Shown here: in pieces, positions 44,701-53,902 of the stretch | Layout: each line of letters begins with the position of its first letter | How positions within the stretch are numbered: the first letter of the stretch is position 1 | Assembly (NCBI GenBank): GCA_033398695.1 | Contig: JAWKAU010000226.1 | Location: forward strand, 1 to 64,000 | Length of the DNA stretch: 64,000 nucleotides | Direction of reading: 5' to 3' | Source: Orobanche coerulescens | Taxonomy: Eukaryota; Streptophyta; Magnoliopsida; Lamiales; Orobanchaceae | Position numbers and translations under genes: made by a program | Notes under the pieces: model-generated | Seen by the model: the letters and a program-made list of their open reading frames with translations, nothing else | The model's database searches: none | Told to the model about the DNA's origin: nothing

Positions 44701-47700
44701 TTGAAGATTGCTAGGAAGTTTCCTTTTTTGTTTTGTTGTATTTACTTACGGTTGGAAACTACTATATATAGTAGTACTTGATTGTATTTGTAAAATCTTG
44801 AATCTTGAAAGTTATAAACATTGTATTTCTCTTGAAATATACGTTGAACGAGTTCAACAAAACCTTGGTTATTATTTCGACGCGTCTCGAGATTTTAACT
44901 TGATCAATTCTCAATAGGTCTTGGGAAGAGATTACTTTTATCGAGTTATAGGTCTAGTTCGATAAAACACATTCAATCCCATACACTACTACCTCACGGC
45001 CGAAATCCATTTAAGTTCGGCCACCCCTTGTATTTTCGAGTGACACTTTGATAATCGTCAAGACATAATAATCTTCCGTTGTATTTCATACGCATTACGT
45101 ACGTAATTCGTATCATCTTCTTGTTCGATATTTTTTATTGTTATATCCGATATTATTCACATACAAAATACATCCGAAAAACTCCATATTCGTAAAAGCC
45201 TTCCGCTATCATACACTTACATATACTCCGACCGATACGTATCCACCTCTCCCCGGATAATTCGTATCAGCCGGACACGGGCCGTGTCGATGGACACGGT
45301 CGCGGCGCATTATGGACGGATGCAGCAGGACTCGACCGTGTTTGGCTGACACGGTCGGGCTGGTCGGCAGACTTTCGATGCTTTTCGGAAGAGTAGGACA
45401 CGGACGTGTCTCGGGACACGGTCGAGTCCGGCGGCAGTTCGTTCGGCCAATTCCGGAAGGTTGCGACACGGGCGTGTCCTGGGACACGGTCGAGCTCGGC
45501 AGCTTGGTCCTTTTACGTATTGTGTCCGTTTTCTCGCCAAAAAATGTTGTCGTACGTGCATGACGCGTTGTAAGTGATACGAAGCCGAATACTCCAAGCG
45601 AAGAAGATAAAGTAAGAATTGACGTAAAACACCTCGATCGCACTACAACCAACTTAGGCGAGAAAACAGAAACGAGGCACGGAGTTACCTTGATAGTCGG
45701 AATTGGAATAACTTAAGGCAACTTGCAACTTGGGAGGGGGAAAAGGTCCAAGTGGTAGTAATACAAAGAATTTTCAGCATTTCTTTATTATAAAGGCAGC
45801 AGGATTCTTGGCAACTTGTTGTATGAAAAAGCGGCTGTCAGCAAACAACTTGGAGACAAAGACCTAGCTTTTACTTTTGTCAACAAGTGACCTGAAGAAC
45901 CTTTTTATTATCCTTTCATTATTTTAAAGAACAGCTTGTAATAGTTTAAGTTATTTTGTCAGGCCACTTTTGCCTATAAATAGTGGCATTAGAGTTGTAA
46001 TGGAGATTATTGAATGTTGAAGAATTAAGAACACTTTGTGTTTTTCCCTGGTGAATGCTTTTCATCAAAACTTGGTTTTTATTCGACGCGTTTCGAATAC
46101 TAATCTGATTGATTCTCAATAGGTCTTGAGGAGAAATCACTTTATCAAATTATAGGTCTAATTTGATAAAACATCTGTTTATACCTTGTTTCGATATTCT
46201 GTTTATTTTTCGATACAGTTTTATACTTGTTCAATATTTCGGATAAACTGTTGTTCTATCCTTTGAACTTATTTCCTGCTTTAACTTCGTTTCCGTCCAA
46301 AACGTGCTGTTTCGAGTGTCGCTGTTTGGAGGTGGCCTGTTTCGAGTCATTTTCCAGTTGGCCAAATTCCTATCCTGTTGCTGTATTGAATTACCGTCTT
46401 CATCAATTATCAGTATTGTTGCTGTAGTGAGCGGTTGTCACCAGTTCCCGACAGTTTCTTGCCGATAGCTTCCGTTCATCAAAAAGCCTTCCGCTGTATC
46501 GATAGCGAATTTGTATCAAATTCGTATCATAAGTGGTATCGGAGCGCAACACCCAAGTTCTTGATCTTTGACACTATGGATCTCAACGACGCTGATTTCT
46601 TGGCAAAACTTCATGACGCATTGCGTGACGTACCAGAACAACGCGACCAGCGTTGGCAACCTAGGCGTGGTGACTATGAACGACCCTCACGCCATGTCGA
46701 AGAGTTCAAGGTGAACGAGCTCCCAGAGTTCGTTGGAGGGACAGATCCTGAAGTTTACCTGGAATGGGAACGAAAAATTGATCGTATGTTCGAATTTAAA
46801 GACCTTGACGATGAGAAAAGGTGTAAGTATGCAATTCTCAAGTTAGGGAAAGGAGCTTCACTTTGGTACGAAGGAATTAAAACACGAAGAGCTCGTACGG
46901 GGAAGGAAAAGATCCATTCGTGGGATTCATTAAAAAAAAAACTTCGTAAGAGATGTGTACCAACATCACACCGGTTGTCCTTGTACAGGAAGATTGCAGA
47001 TCTCATGCAAGGAAAGTTGAATGTCAGTGAGTACATTGAGGAGTTTGAAAATCTGACCCTAATGGGAGAAATAGAGGAGAATGAGGAGCAGAAGATGTCG
47101 CGATTTTTGCGTGGCTTGAACCGAAGCATAGCTAACTCGGTGGAACTATATCCATACGAGGACTTCGATACATTATGCGGGTTATGTGTGAAGTTAGAAG
47201 CTCAGAACAGGATGAAGCTGTACAAACCCGAGTTTCCAGTCAAATTTGGAAACCCAAGCGTCGGATCTAGTTCAGCTGTTAAGGCAACTGTACTGACTCC
47301 AGTTCCTGTTGCGAATCCGGCTAAGGCGACTATGCCCTACGTACCGAAGGAGACGAGTTTGGCTAAAGTGAGATGTTTCAAATGTCAAGGATTCGGGCAT
47401 TATCAAAATGCTTGTCCGAACAAGCGAGTGGTGACACTAAGGGAAGCTGTCACGATCTGAGACGAGTTGTTGGTTGAGGAAGAAAGACTGGGTGACGTAT
47501 TTGATTTCGACATTAAGGACGAAGAAGGAGAGGAATGCGAGACTTAGATGCTCCAAGCTATGACACGACTTTAGTTCTGCGAACGCTACAGGCCAAAACT
47601 GTATCGAATGATTCGGAACAGCGAAATCAAATATTTCACACGAAGTGTCAAGTTGGAAATAAATGGTGTAGTTTGATCGTTGATGGAGGGAGTTGCACCA

Positions 47701-50700
47701 ACGTCGCTTCCAGCGAGATGGTGACTAAACTCGGGCTGACCACTACGGCTCACCCGAAACCTTACACTTTGTATTGGCTCGATGATGGGAGCAAAATAAG
47801 GGTGACTATACAAGTGAGGATTGGACTAGCCATGGGTTCATATGAAGACAACGTATTATGTGATGTGCTCCCGATGGATGCATGCCATGTACTGTTGGGA
47901 AGACCATGGATGTTTGATAGGGACGTTTTACACCGAGGAAGAAGCAATGAGTACGAGTTACGGGATAAGGTCAAGAAGATTGTGCTTAAACCAATGTCAC
48001 CGCAAGCTATTCACTCTATGAGTTCTAGTAGGAGTGAAAAACCAAAACTGGCCATGTTTGCTAGCGAACGGGAGGTGGAACATGCTATTAATGATGGCAA
48101 GTGTGTGTACTTGTTGGTTCTGAAGGAGACACGGAATGCTAACATGGTTGTGCGGAACGAAAGGATGGATGCCTTATTACGCGAATTTGCGGATGTTTTT
48201 CCCGAAGAATTACCGTCGGGTTTACCACCAATTCGCGGGATTGAACATCAGATCGACCTCATACCGGGTGTGTCGCTCCCTAACAAAGCTGCCTATAGAT
48301 GTAATCCCGAGGAGACGAAGGAATTACAAAACCAAATTGAAGAACTGATGGATCGTGGATATGTTCGAGAAAGCCTAAGCCCTTGTGCGGTTCCGGTATT
48401 ACTGGTTCCGAAGAAAGACGGATCTTGGAGGATGTGTATTGACAGTCGAGCTGTGAACAATATAACCATCAAGTATCGGTTTCCGATTCCGAGGCTTGAT
48501 GACATGTTGGATGAATTACACGGATCAGTGATCTTTTCAAAAGTTGATCTACGAAGTGGTTATCACCAAATTCGGATGCGGGAAGGAGATGAGTGGAAGA
48601 CAGCCTTCAAAACAAAACACGGACTGTATGAATGGACCGTTATGCCGTTCGGTCTTACAAATGCACCGAGTACTTTCATGCGCTTGATGAATGAGGTACT
48701 TAAGCCATTTTTAGGGAAATTTGTGGTTGTATACTTAGATGATATTTTGATCTACAGCCGATCGCTGCAAGAACATTTCGAACACTTGAGGCAAGTCTTC
48801 GAAACCCTTAGAGACCAGAAGCTGTATGGAAAAAAGGAGAAGTGCTCATTTTTGGTCGAAAGTATAGTCTTTCTTGGCTATGTTGTTTCAAAGAATGGAG
48901 TGTCGGTCGATCAAGCGAAGATCGAAGCAATTAAGTCATGGCCGGTTCCCACTACAGTGACGGAGGTTAGATCGTTCCATGGACTAGCTTCATTTTACCG
49001 AAGATTCATTCGAGACTTCAGTACCATTGCAAGCCCAATAACCGAATGTTTGAAGAAAGGCACGTTTAATTGGAGTCGGGCTGCTCAGGAGTCATTTGCA
49101 AAGTTGAAGGTGAAGTTGTGCGAAGCACCAATCTTAGCATTACCCGATTTTTCGCAACCGTTTGAGGTGGAATGTGATGCTAGCGGAGTGGGCATTGGAG
49201 CGGTTCTCATTCAGGGAAAGCGACCTATTGCTTATTTTTCCGAGAAGTTAAACGGTGCTCGTCTCAATTATTGTACGTCGACAAGGAGTTTTATGCTATT
49301 GTGAGGGCTCTAGATCATTGGAGTCACTATCTTCGACCAAAGCATTTTATCATACACTCGGACCATGAATCTTTGAAGTACATTAACGGGCAACACAAGT
49401 TAAGTCCCAGGCATGCGAAGTGGGTGGAATTCTTACAATCATTTCACTTCTCATCAAAGTATAAGGATGGCAAGAGCAATATTGTGGCAGATGCATTGTC
49501 TAGGCGTTATGCCTTACTAGCCACTCTTGATGTTCGTTTGCTTGGATTCGATACGATGCAGAGTATTACGAAGGTGATGCGGATTTTGGCGAGACCTTCG
49601 CCTGTGCAAACTGGCCGGTGGGAGAATTTTCGTCTGAGGAGGGCTTTCTTTTTAAGGAATCGTCTTTGCCTACCCGGGCACACGATTCGAGAATTCTTGG
49701 TTCGAGAGGCTCACGGAGGGGGTTTAGCTGGCCACTTTGGTTCGGCCAAGACATTGGATGTGCTTAAAGAACATTTTTATTGGCCAAGGATGCAGGGGGA
49801 TGTTAATAATATAATTAGTAAATGTGTGACGTGCCATGTTGCGAAGAGTTCGTTCAAACGAGGAGTCTACACACCTTTACCGATTCCGGAGAGGCCATGG
49901 GAAGACGTATCCATGGATTTCATTGTGGCTTTGCCTCGAACCCAAAGAGGTAAGGATGCGATCATGGTTGTTGTCGATCGTTTTTCAAAGATGGCTCATT
50001 TTGTTCCTTGTCACAAAACCGATGATGCGAGTAATGTTGCTGACTTGTATTTTTGAGAGGTGGTGCGATTACATGGAGTTCCAAAAACTATTGTTTCGGA
50101 CCGGGACTCGAAGTTTCTAAGCTACTTTTGGAACACATTATGGAGGAAGATGGGAACCAAGCTTTTGTTTAGTACTTCACATCATCCTCAAACCGACGGA
50201 CAAACTGAAGTAACGAATCGAACACTGGGGACGCCATTGAGGCTTGGTGAGCAAAACACAAAAGGACTGGGATCTGAAACTGGCACATGCGGAGTTTGCT
50301 TATAATCGATCTCCTACTCATGCCACTGCACACTCTCCATTTGAAGTAGTTTACGGGTTGAATCCTTACATGCCGCTAGACCTAATTCCACTACCAAGTG
50401 ACGAATTGGTGCATAAGGATGCGGAGTCAAAACTAAAATCAATGATGAAATTACACGAACAGGTGCGGGATCGAATCAAGGAAATAAACGAGGCGTACAA
50501 AAGGAAGTCGAATAAGCAAAGAAGGCAGAGACTATTCGAGGTTGGAGACTTAGTTTGGTTACATTTGAGGAAGGAACGATTCCCGAGTAAGAGTAAGAAC
50601 AAGCTAATGCCACGAGCTGAGGGACCATTTAAAATAATTGCGAAGGTGAATGACAATGCTTACAAGTTGGAACTTCCGGGTGACTATGGAGTGCATGCTA

Positions 50701-53700
50701 CTTTCAACATAGGTGATCTTTCTCCTTATCTTGATGATGACGGGATTGCGGACTGAGGACAATTCCTCTTAAAGGGGGAGGGGATGATACGAAGCCGAAT
50801 ACTCCAAGCGAAGAAGATGAAGTAAGAATTGACGTAAAACACCTCGATCGCACTACAACCTACTTAGGCGAGAAAACAGAAACGAGGCACGGAGTTACCT
50901 TGATAGTCGGAATTGGAATAACTTAAGGCAAATTGCAACTTGGGAGGGGGAAAAGGTCCAAGTGGTAGTAATACAAAGAATTTTCAGCATTTCTTTATAA
51001 AGGCAGCAGGATTCTTGGCAACTTGTTGTATGAAAAAGCGGCTGTCAGCAAACAAATTGGAGACAAAGACCCAGCTTTTACTTTTGTCAACACGTGACCT
51101 GAAGAACCTTTTTATTATCCTTTCATTATTTTAAAGAACAGCTTGTAATAGTTTAAGTTATTTTGTCAGGCCACTTTTGCCTATAAATAGTGGCATTAGA
51201 GTTGTAATGGAGATTATTGAATGTTGAAGAATTAAGAACACTTTGTGTTTTTCCCTGGTGAATGCTTTTCATCAAAACTTGGTTTTTATTCGACGCGTTT
51301 CGAATACTAATCTGATTGATTCTCAATAGGTCTTGAGGAGAAATCACTTTATCAAATTATAGGTCTAATTTGATAAAACATCTGTTTATACCTTGTTTCG
51401 ATATTCTGTTTATTTTTCGATACAGTTTTATACTTGTTCAATATTTCGGATAAAGTGTTGTTCTATCCTTTGAACTTATTCCCTGCTTTAACTTCGTTTC
51501 CGTCCAAAACGTCTTTGTTTGAGTGTCATTGTTTGGAAGGTGGCACATTTGAGTCATTTTCGATTGGCCAAATTCCTATCTGTTCTTTGTATCGAATTAC
51601 CGTCTTCATCAATTATCAGTATTGTTGCTGTAGCGAGCGGTTGTCACCAGTTCCCGACAGTTTCTTGCCGATAGCTTCCGTTCATCAAAAAGCCTTCCGC
51701 TGTATCGATAGCGAATTCGTATCAGTAAGGTCATTTACGTCGATCCTTGCTTCAGTTTCTTTATTCGGACTATTCAATTCCGTATCATTCTCCATTCGAA
51801 GTAGTTTACGGCCTAAATCCTTACATACCGTTAGACTTAATTTCGTTACCAAGTGACGAATTGGTGCATAGGGATGCAGAGTCGAAGCTGAAATCAATGA
51901 TGAAATTACACGAACAGGTGCGGGATCGAATCAAGGAGATAAATGAGGCGTACAAAAGAAAATCAAACAAACAAAGGAAACCAAGAGTGTTCGAAGTCGG
52001 GGAATTAGTTTGGTTGCATTTGAGGAAGGAAAGATTCCCGAATAAGCGTAAGAACAAGTTAATGCCACGAGCTGAGGGACCCTTTAAAATAATTGCAAAG
52101 GTAAATGACAATGCTTATAAGTTGGAGCTTCCGGGTAATTACGGAGTGCATGCTACTTTCAACATAGGCGATCTATCTCCTTACCTTGACGACGATGGGA
52201 TTGCGGAATTGAGGACAATTCCTTTTAAAGAAGGAGGGAATGATACGAAGCCGACTACTCCAAGCGAAGAAGACGATGTAAGAATTGACGTAAAACACCT
52301 CGACCGCACTACAACCTACTTAGGCGAGAAAACATAAACGAGGCACGGAGTTACCTTGATAGTCGGAATTGGAATAACTTAAACAAAAGACAAGCAGCAC
52401 CTTGGGGAGGGGAAAATGATCAAGTGGCAACTAAACAAATAAAAGAATGTTCAGCTTTCTCTTACAAAAGCAGCAGGATTCTTGGCAAAAGGCGGCTGTC
52501 AGCAAGCAACTTGGAGACAAAGACTCAACTTTTACTTTTGTCCACAAGTGACATGAGGAACCTTTTTATTATCTTTTCTTATTCTAAGCTCAGCTTGTAT
52601 TAGTTTAAATTATCTTGTCAGACTGCTTTTGCCTATAAATAGTGGCAGTAGAGTTGTTATGAAGGATTATTGAATGTTGAAGAATTAAGAACACTTTGCG
52701 TTTTTCCCTGGTGAATGCTTTTCATCAAAACTTGGTTTTTATTCGACGCGTTTTGAGTATTAATCTGATTGATTCTCAATAGGTCTTGAGGAGAAATCAC
52801 TTTATCAAATTATAGGTCTAATTTGATATAAACACCTGTTTATACCTTGTTTCGACATTCTGTTTGTTTTTCGATACAGTTGTATACTTGTCCCATATTT
52901 CGCATAAAGTGTCGTTCGATCCTTTGAACTTGTTTCCTGTTTTAACTTCGCTTCCGTCCAAAACGTGCTGTTTCGAGTGTCGCTGTTTGGAGGTGGCCTG
53001 TTTCGAGTCATTCTCCAGTTGGCTAAATTCCTACCTTGTTGCTGTATCGAATTACTGTCTTCATCACTCGTCAGTTTTGTTGCTGTAGCGAGTTGTTGTC
53101 ACCAGTTCCCGACAGTTTCTTGTCCATAGCTTTCGCTCGTCAAAAAGTCTTCCGCTGTATCGATAGCGAATTCGCATCACAATAGAGAATTCGTATCATT
53201 AATATCTTTACTTCAAAAATATCTGCGGTGTGTATCTGGTTCAGAATCTTGAGACGGTAGGTAGTAGGGGTTCCGAGAGAATTACCAACAAAATAACTAT
53301 CATTATTAATAAAATAATAATAATTATTCTGTGAGGCAAAATCTTTATCATCGTGGTTGAACTCATAGGATGCAATTTCAAGAACCAAGAAAATTGCCTC
53401 GGAATCACCTTTCACATCAAAATATTGGGAAGGATCGTCTTTAGGCTCGGTATCATAAACAGGAACCACTGGGTAAATATAGCACCATTCTTCATCTTTA
53501 TCAAAAATAGGTGGCCCATCATAATCATGGATTTCATGAAGCATGGTCGTGGGGGTGTGGATTATGGTGGATGACTGGTGGTCCATCGTGGCAGCGGTAG
53601 TGTGGCATGGTAGTTGTGAGACATGGGAAGCTGGATCTCGATCCGGTACTGCTGTTATAGCGACAATCAGGGCTGCCAAAACTGGGGAAGATGGCGGTGG

Positions 53701-53799
53701 CGGCACAGGTAAATTGTCGTCATCCCATTGACAAGAACTGTCAAAAACTCCATCAATGGCGGTAGCCAAGTGAGACCAGAAGAAATCAAATTCCTCCAT
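32082..53799 (-). CDS. TE-G 442-aa ORF with [13 protein letters not shown] module and U3-encoded tail (interrupted by TE-H)
   Basis: Minus strand: 53799-53204, then 32814-32082 after TE-H is discounted, with no stop and frame preserved. The N terminus ([20 protein letters not shown]) is Pro-rich next (PVPPPPSSP) and unlike Gag. Then come DYDGPPIFD (about residues 92-100), [14 protein letters not shown] (about 160-173), [16 protein letters not shown], and [14 protein letters not shown], which crosses the polypurine tract. The LTR-encoded part continues with [16 protein letters not shown] and FLGEKTDT, then through the CACGGCCGTG array as an Arg/Pro-rich tail that may be open by chance. It shares its C-terminal half with the TE-I protein. 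Function unknown. As it stands, TE-H prevents full expression. Confidence 0.7.
32176..32530. repeat. CACGGCCGTG-type palindrome array in TE-G left LTR
   Basis: Repeated GACACGG(C/T)CG and CGACCGTGTC half-sites are interleaved with GGCACGG variants. Several pair as hairpins with four-base loops. The second copy of the LTR carries a matching array at about 54538-54880. Confidence 0.82.
32815..33772 (+). repeat. TE-H 5' LTR
   Basis: The tail frame is open at 32815-32956: [32 protein letters not shown], stop. The TATAAATAG box is at 33208-33216 and the ACGCGT block at 33317-33405. Near the 3' end a second near-terminus GAATTCGCATCA (33752-33763) precedes the real end GAATTCGTATCA. Confidence 0.93.
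33777..33788 (+). promoter_or_regulatory. TE-H primer-binding site
   Basis: TGGTATCAGAGC exactly matches the initiator tRNA-Met complement, four bases (taag) after the LTR. Leader to ATG 33814 is only about 25 bases. Confidence 0.88.
33814..52337 (+). CDS. TE-H gag-pol polyprotein, 1438 codons, interrupted by TE-I
   Basis: Segments 33814-37585 and 51793-52337 (after removing TE-I and one TSD copy) form one frame without a stop. In order: Gag ([40 protein letters not shown]), CCHC knuckle ([15 protein letters not shown]), protease ([14 protein letters not shown]), RT ([28 protein letters not shown]), RNase H ([14 protein letters not shown]), and integrase (zinc motif H-H-C-C at [13 protein letters not shown] and [12 protein letters not shown] residues in [24 protein letters not shown]), then [12 protein letters not shown] and [18 protein letters not shown]. 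It crosses the polypurine tract into U3 and stops at 52337. Codon 35785-35787 is His where all relatives have the RT motif-A Asp (KVDLRSGY), so RT activity is unlikely. Confidence 0.9.
37586..38603 (-). repeat. TE-I 3' LTR (left copy)
   Basis: 1018 bp, starting on the minus strand at 38603 (TGATACGAAATT). The CACGGCCGTG-type array is at about 38243-38470. The ACGCGT block is at about 37808-37890. U3 is coding for the 503-aa protein from 38603 to 38423. Confidence 0.94.
38243..38470. repeat. CACGGCCGTG-type palindrome array in TE-I left LTR
   Basis: GGGCCGTGTC-N4-GACACGGTC, CGACCGTGTTCGGCTGACACGG, ACACGGCCGTGTCTCGGGAC and related units occur in sequence. Most form imperfect hairpins. Counterpart in the right LTR: 45276-45500. 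Confidence 0.82.
38423..39934 (-). CDS. TE-I intact 503-aa gag-like protein with shared module and U3-encoded tail
   Basis: ATG 39934 is chosen because [12 protein letters not shown] matches TE-F gag. Residues 1-125 are capsid-like ([40 protein letters not shown]). There is no zinc knuckle. Residues 130-360 are acidic with [12 protein letters not shown] and two VFPIL repeats. Residues 378-393 read [20 protein letters not shown], then TTYRLKIL and [13 protein letters not shown] (about 410-422). [15 protein letters not shown] (about 431-445) crosses the polypurine tract. The last ~59 residues, with [20 protein letters not shown] and GEKTDT, are encoded by the LTR. No protease, RT or integrase. 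It probably binds or joins particles made by a helper (inference). It is the best-preserved member of the A/B/J/I group. Confidence 0.85.
   Translation of the reverse strand: MDFSDLDFLMKLHDVLNGLPEQRMQERHRDDANDIDFLAKFRSIPEFHGYCNPDACIDWLHACEEHSDFKAAPINHHVSLVARRLRGSAAIWWQKLKQSRSQQRKPKIKDWQKFTKYFNQRFKPYHHLLFPHHQSFDAPPPTFDQRFFPIKEFPAESFLDEDDVPTVIFNEVDDKEVSTTQYNEEDDLEDDLVSVPLIDKLGTCHYEHEPINCVGQIDQNGIDEPSELWSDEYLTQVGPFKVVEDKIELGTKIDRLEENDNFGPKFHIDSVSGDRLIVLDDYQIEVSKIFCDVPLLEEPNNIGTKSWSDYDGPPAFDEEPVVEEESVINPVFPILDGETDVELSVFPILEDEPDVKLTVRPISDVHSFHDVGITWRSNYYYFINNDSYFVGDSRGPHTTYRLKILGHVCTADIFEIKYLEALINYLDDGGSSDLRTIPFKGGGDDTKLNSPNKETEARIDVNDLTTRHARTTTFFGEKTDTIHKRTKLPSSTVSQDTPVSQPS
39998..40010 (-). promoter_or_regulatory. 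TE-I primer-binding site
   Basis: Read on the minus strand, TGGTATCGGAGCC follows the 5' LTR after the spacer taag. It is an iMet-type site with one A-to-G change. The stem-loop next to it is degraded (CCTAGG, loop, TCCTTGG). Confidence 0.8.
40676..42133 (+). repeat. TE-J 5' LTR (composite)
   Basis: An internal TTCGTATCA end lies at 41971-41979. The remaining 154 bp (41980-42133) resemble the 3' end of TE-G/TE-I LTRs and end in a second TTCGTATCA. The palindromic TATA box is at 41622-41639. A C-run of about 11 at 40751-40761 is shorter in the 3' copy. Confidence 0.93.
42138..42169 (+). promoter_or_regulatory. TE-J primer-binding site and stem-loop
   Basis: TGGTATCGGAGCCC (42138-42151) has one change from the iMet complement. 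It overlaps the stem GCCCAAGG (42148-42155) paired with CCTTGGGC (42162-42169). Confidence 0.85.
42475..43812 (+). pseudogene. TE-J decayed gag-like ORF
   Basis: ATG 42475 starts [17 protein letters not shown] and breaks within 25 codons. Pieces in other frames include [20 protein letters not shown] (about 42630-42690), [11 protein letters not shown] (about 42945) and, open again, NDS-type YYYFINN sequence, [17 protein letters not shown] and [10 protein letters not shown] at about 43610-43800, reading into the 3' LTR. Same protein family as TE-I. No enzymes. Confidence 0.78.
43813..45269 (+). repeat. TE-J 3' LTR
   Basis: This 1457-bp copy of 40676-42133 follows the polypurine tract AAAGAGAGAGGGTA. 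Differences from the 5' copy are few by eye (C-run length near 43891, one base near 44310). Confidence 0.94.
45575..46529 (+). repeat. TE-K 5' LTR
   Basis: Starts TGATACGAAGCC, ends TTCGTATCA. TATAAATAG is at 45975-45983. The tail frame is open in both K LTR copies as far as read. Confidence 0.92.
46534..46545 (+). promoter_or_regulatory. TE-K primer-binding site
   Basis: TGGTATCGGAGC follows the spacer taag after the LTR. The close relative TE-H has the unmodified TGGTATCAGAGC. Confidence 0.82.
46576..47460 (+). pseudogene. TE-K gag
   Basis: ATG 46576 opens [20 protein letters not shown]. It has capsid ([40 protein letters not shown]) and the CCHC knuckle [15 protein letters not shown]. 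It ends at TGA 47458-47460 where TE-H has CGA ([11 protein letters not shown] region). A second lesion, a one-base loss near 47528 in the acidic linker, separates it from protease. A Gag-only product of about 294 residues remains possible. Confidence 0.9.
47535..49287 (+). pseudogene. TE-K protease-RT-RNase H N-part
   Basis: This open stretch has protease [14 protein letters not shown] and [14 protein letters not shown], and RT with intact motif A ([20 protein letters not shown]) and YLDDILIYS. RNase H starts with [20 protein letters not shown] one-base loss near 49278 shifts the frame at LNYCT. Unlike TE-H, the RT catalytic Asp residues are all present. Confidence 0.9.
49286..50759 (+). pseudogene. 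TE-K RNase H end and integrase
   Basis: RNase H end ([34 protein letters not shown]) and integrase are spread over three frames. Positions 49556-49660 read out of frame and return, giving a garbled stretch before the zinc motif. A TGA at 50054-50056 replaces the CGA seen in TE-H ([11 protein letters not shown]). One frameshift lies near 50235. The GPF-like part [15 protein letters not shown] and [17 protein letters not shown] end at a shifted stop just before the polypurine tract AAAGGGGGAGGGGA. Confidence 0.9.
50785..51724 (+). repeat. TE-K 3' LTR
   Basis: This 940-bp copy of 45575-46529 is open at 50785-50926 in the tail frame ([27 protein letters not shown], stop). About 15 bp shorter than the 5' copy, mostly near 51500-51720. 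Confidence 0.92.
52241..53198 (+). repeat. TE-H 3' LTR
   Basis: This 958-bp LTR is the same length as its partner. A change near 52335 turns the tail frame into a stop (aaaacataa) earlier than in the 5' copy. The polypurine tract AAAGAAGGAGGGAA precedes it. Confidence 0.94.
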
Positions 53800-53884
53800 T
53801 TTAGATGCGAATCGGTATGGCTAGAATCAAGAGATATTTCTTTGACAAGAAATCGTTGAATAAATTGCCCAAGGAGATGACCCT

Positions 53885-53898
53885 GGGCTCTGATACCA
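53885..53898 (-). promoter_or_regulatory. TE-G primer-binding site
   Basis: Minus strand TGGTATCAGAGCCC exactly matches the iMet complement, followed by the stem GCCCAGGG / CCTTGGGC with one G-T pair (about 53867-53888). Confidence 0.85.
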
Positions 53899-53902
53899 CT
53901 TA

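Larger units (their letters stand above)
40676..45269 (+). mobile_element. TE-J: complete non-autonomous LTR element (TE-A relative)
   Basis: This 4594-bp element has LTRs at 40676-42133 (1458 bp) and 43813-45269 (1457 bp), and TSD gccgg at 40671-40675 and 45270-45274. The interior of about 1.68 kb has a decayed gag-like ORF. The LTR shares the TE-A/B prefix and the extra terminal ~154 bp seen in TE-A. The near-identical LTRs and deep nesting mark a recent insertion. Confidence 0.95.
45575..51724 (+). mobile_element. TE-K: CRM-like gypsy element, close relative of TE-H
   Basis: This 6150-bp element has LTRs at 45575-46529 (955 bp) and 50785-51724 (940 bp), and TSD gtaag at 45570-45574 and 51725-51729. 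LTRs and gag-pol are very similar to TE-H, but the frame has two CGA-to-TGA-type stops and several one-base indels. It is inserted in the right LTR of TE-I. Confidence 0.95.
37586..51787 (-). mobile_element. TE-I: non-autonomous LTR element with intact 503-aa gag-like ORF
   Basis: Minus orientation. The 3' LTR is 37586-38603 (1018 bp). The 5' LTR is 40015-51787, split by TE-J and TE-K (about 1019 bp without them). TSD ttctc is at 37581-37585 and 51788-51792. The interior is 1411 bp; the element alone is about 3.4 kb. It encodes one complete ORF and no enzymes. It is inserted in the integrase of TE-H. The gag start and LTR-encoded tail point to the F family as the likely helper. Confidence 0.95.
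40015..51787 (-). repeat. TE-I 5' LTR (right copy), split by TE-J and TE-K
   Basis: Pieces are 40015-40675, 45275-45574 and 51730-51787, about 1019 bp in total against 1018 bp for the left copy. The two breakpoints in the LTR are 300 bp apart and each has its own TSD (gccgg for J, gtaag for K). Confidence 0.93.
32815..53198 (+). mobile_element. TE-H: CRM-like gypsy element with a continuous gag-pol frame
   Basis: LTRs are 32815-33772 and 52241-53198, both 958 bp. TSD ttaat is at 32810-32814 and 53199-53203. Without TE-I it is about 6.18 kb. It is inserted in the ORF of TE-G. Equal LTR lengths and an uninterrupted frame suggest it was fairly young when TE-I entered it. Confidence 0.96.
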
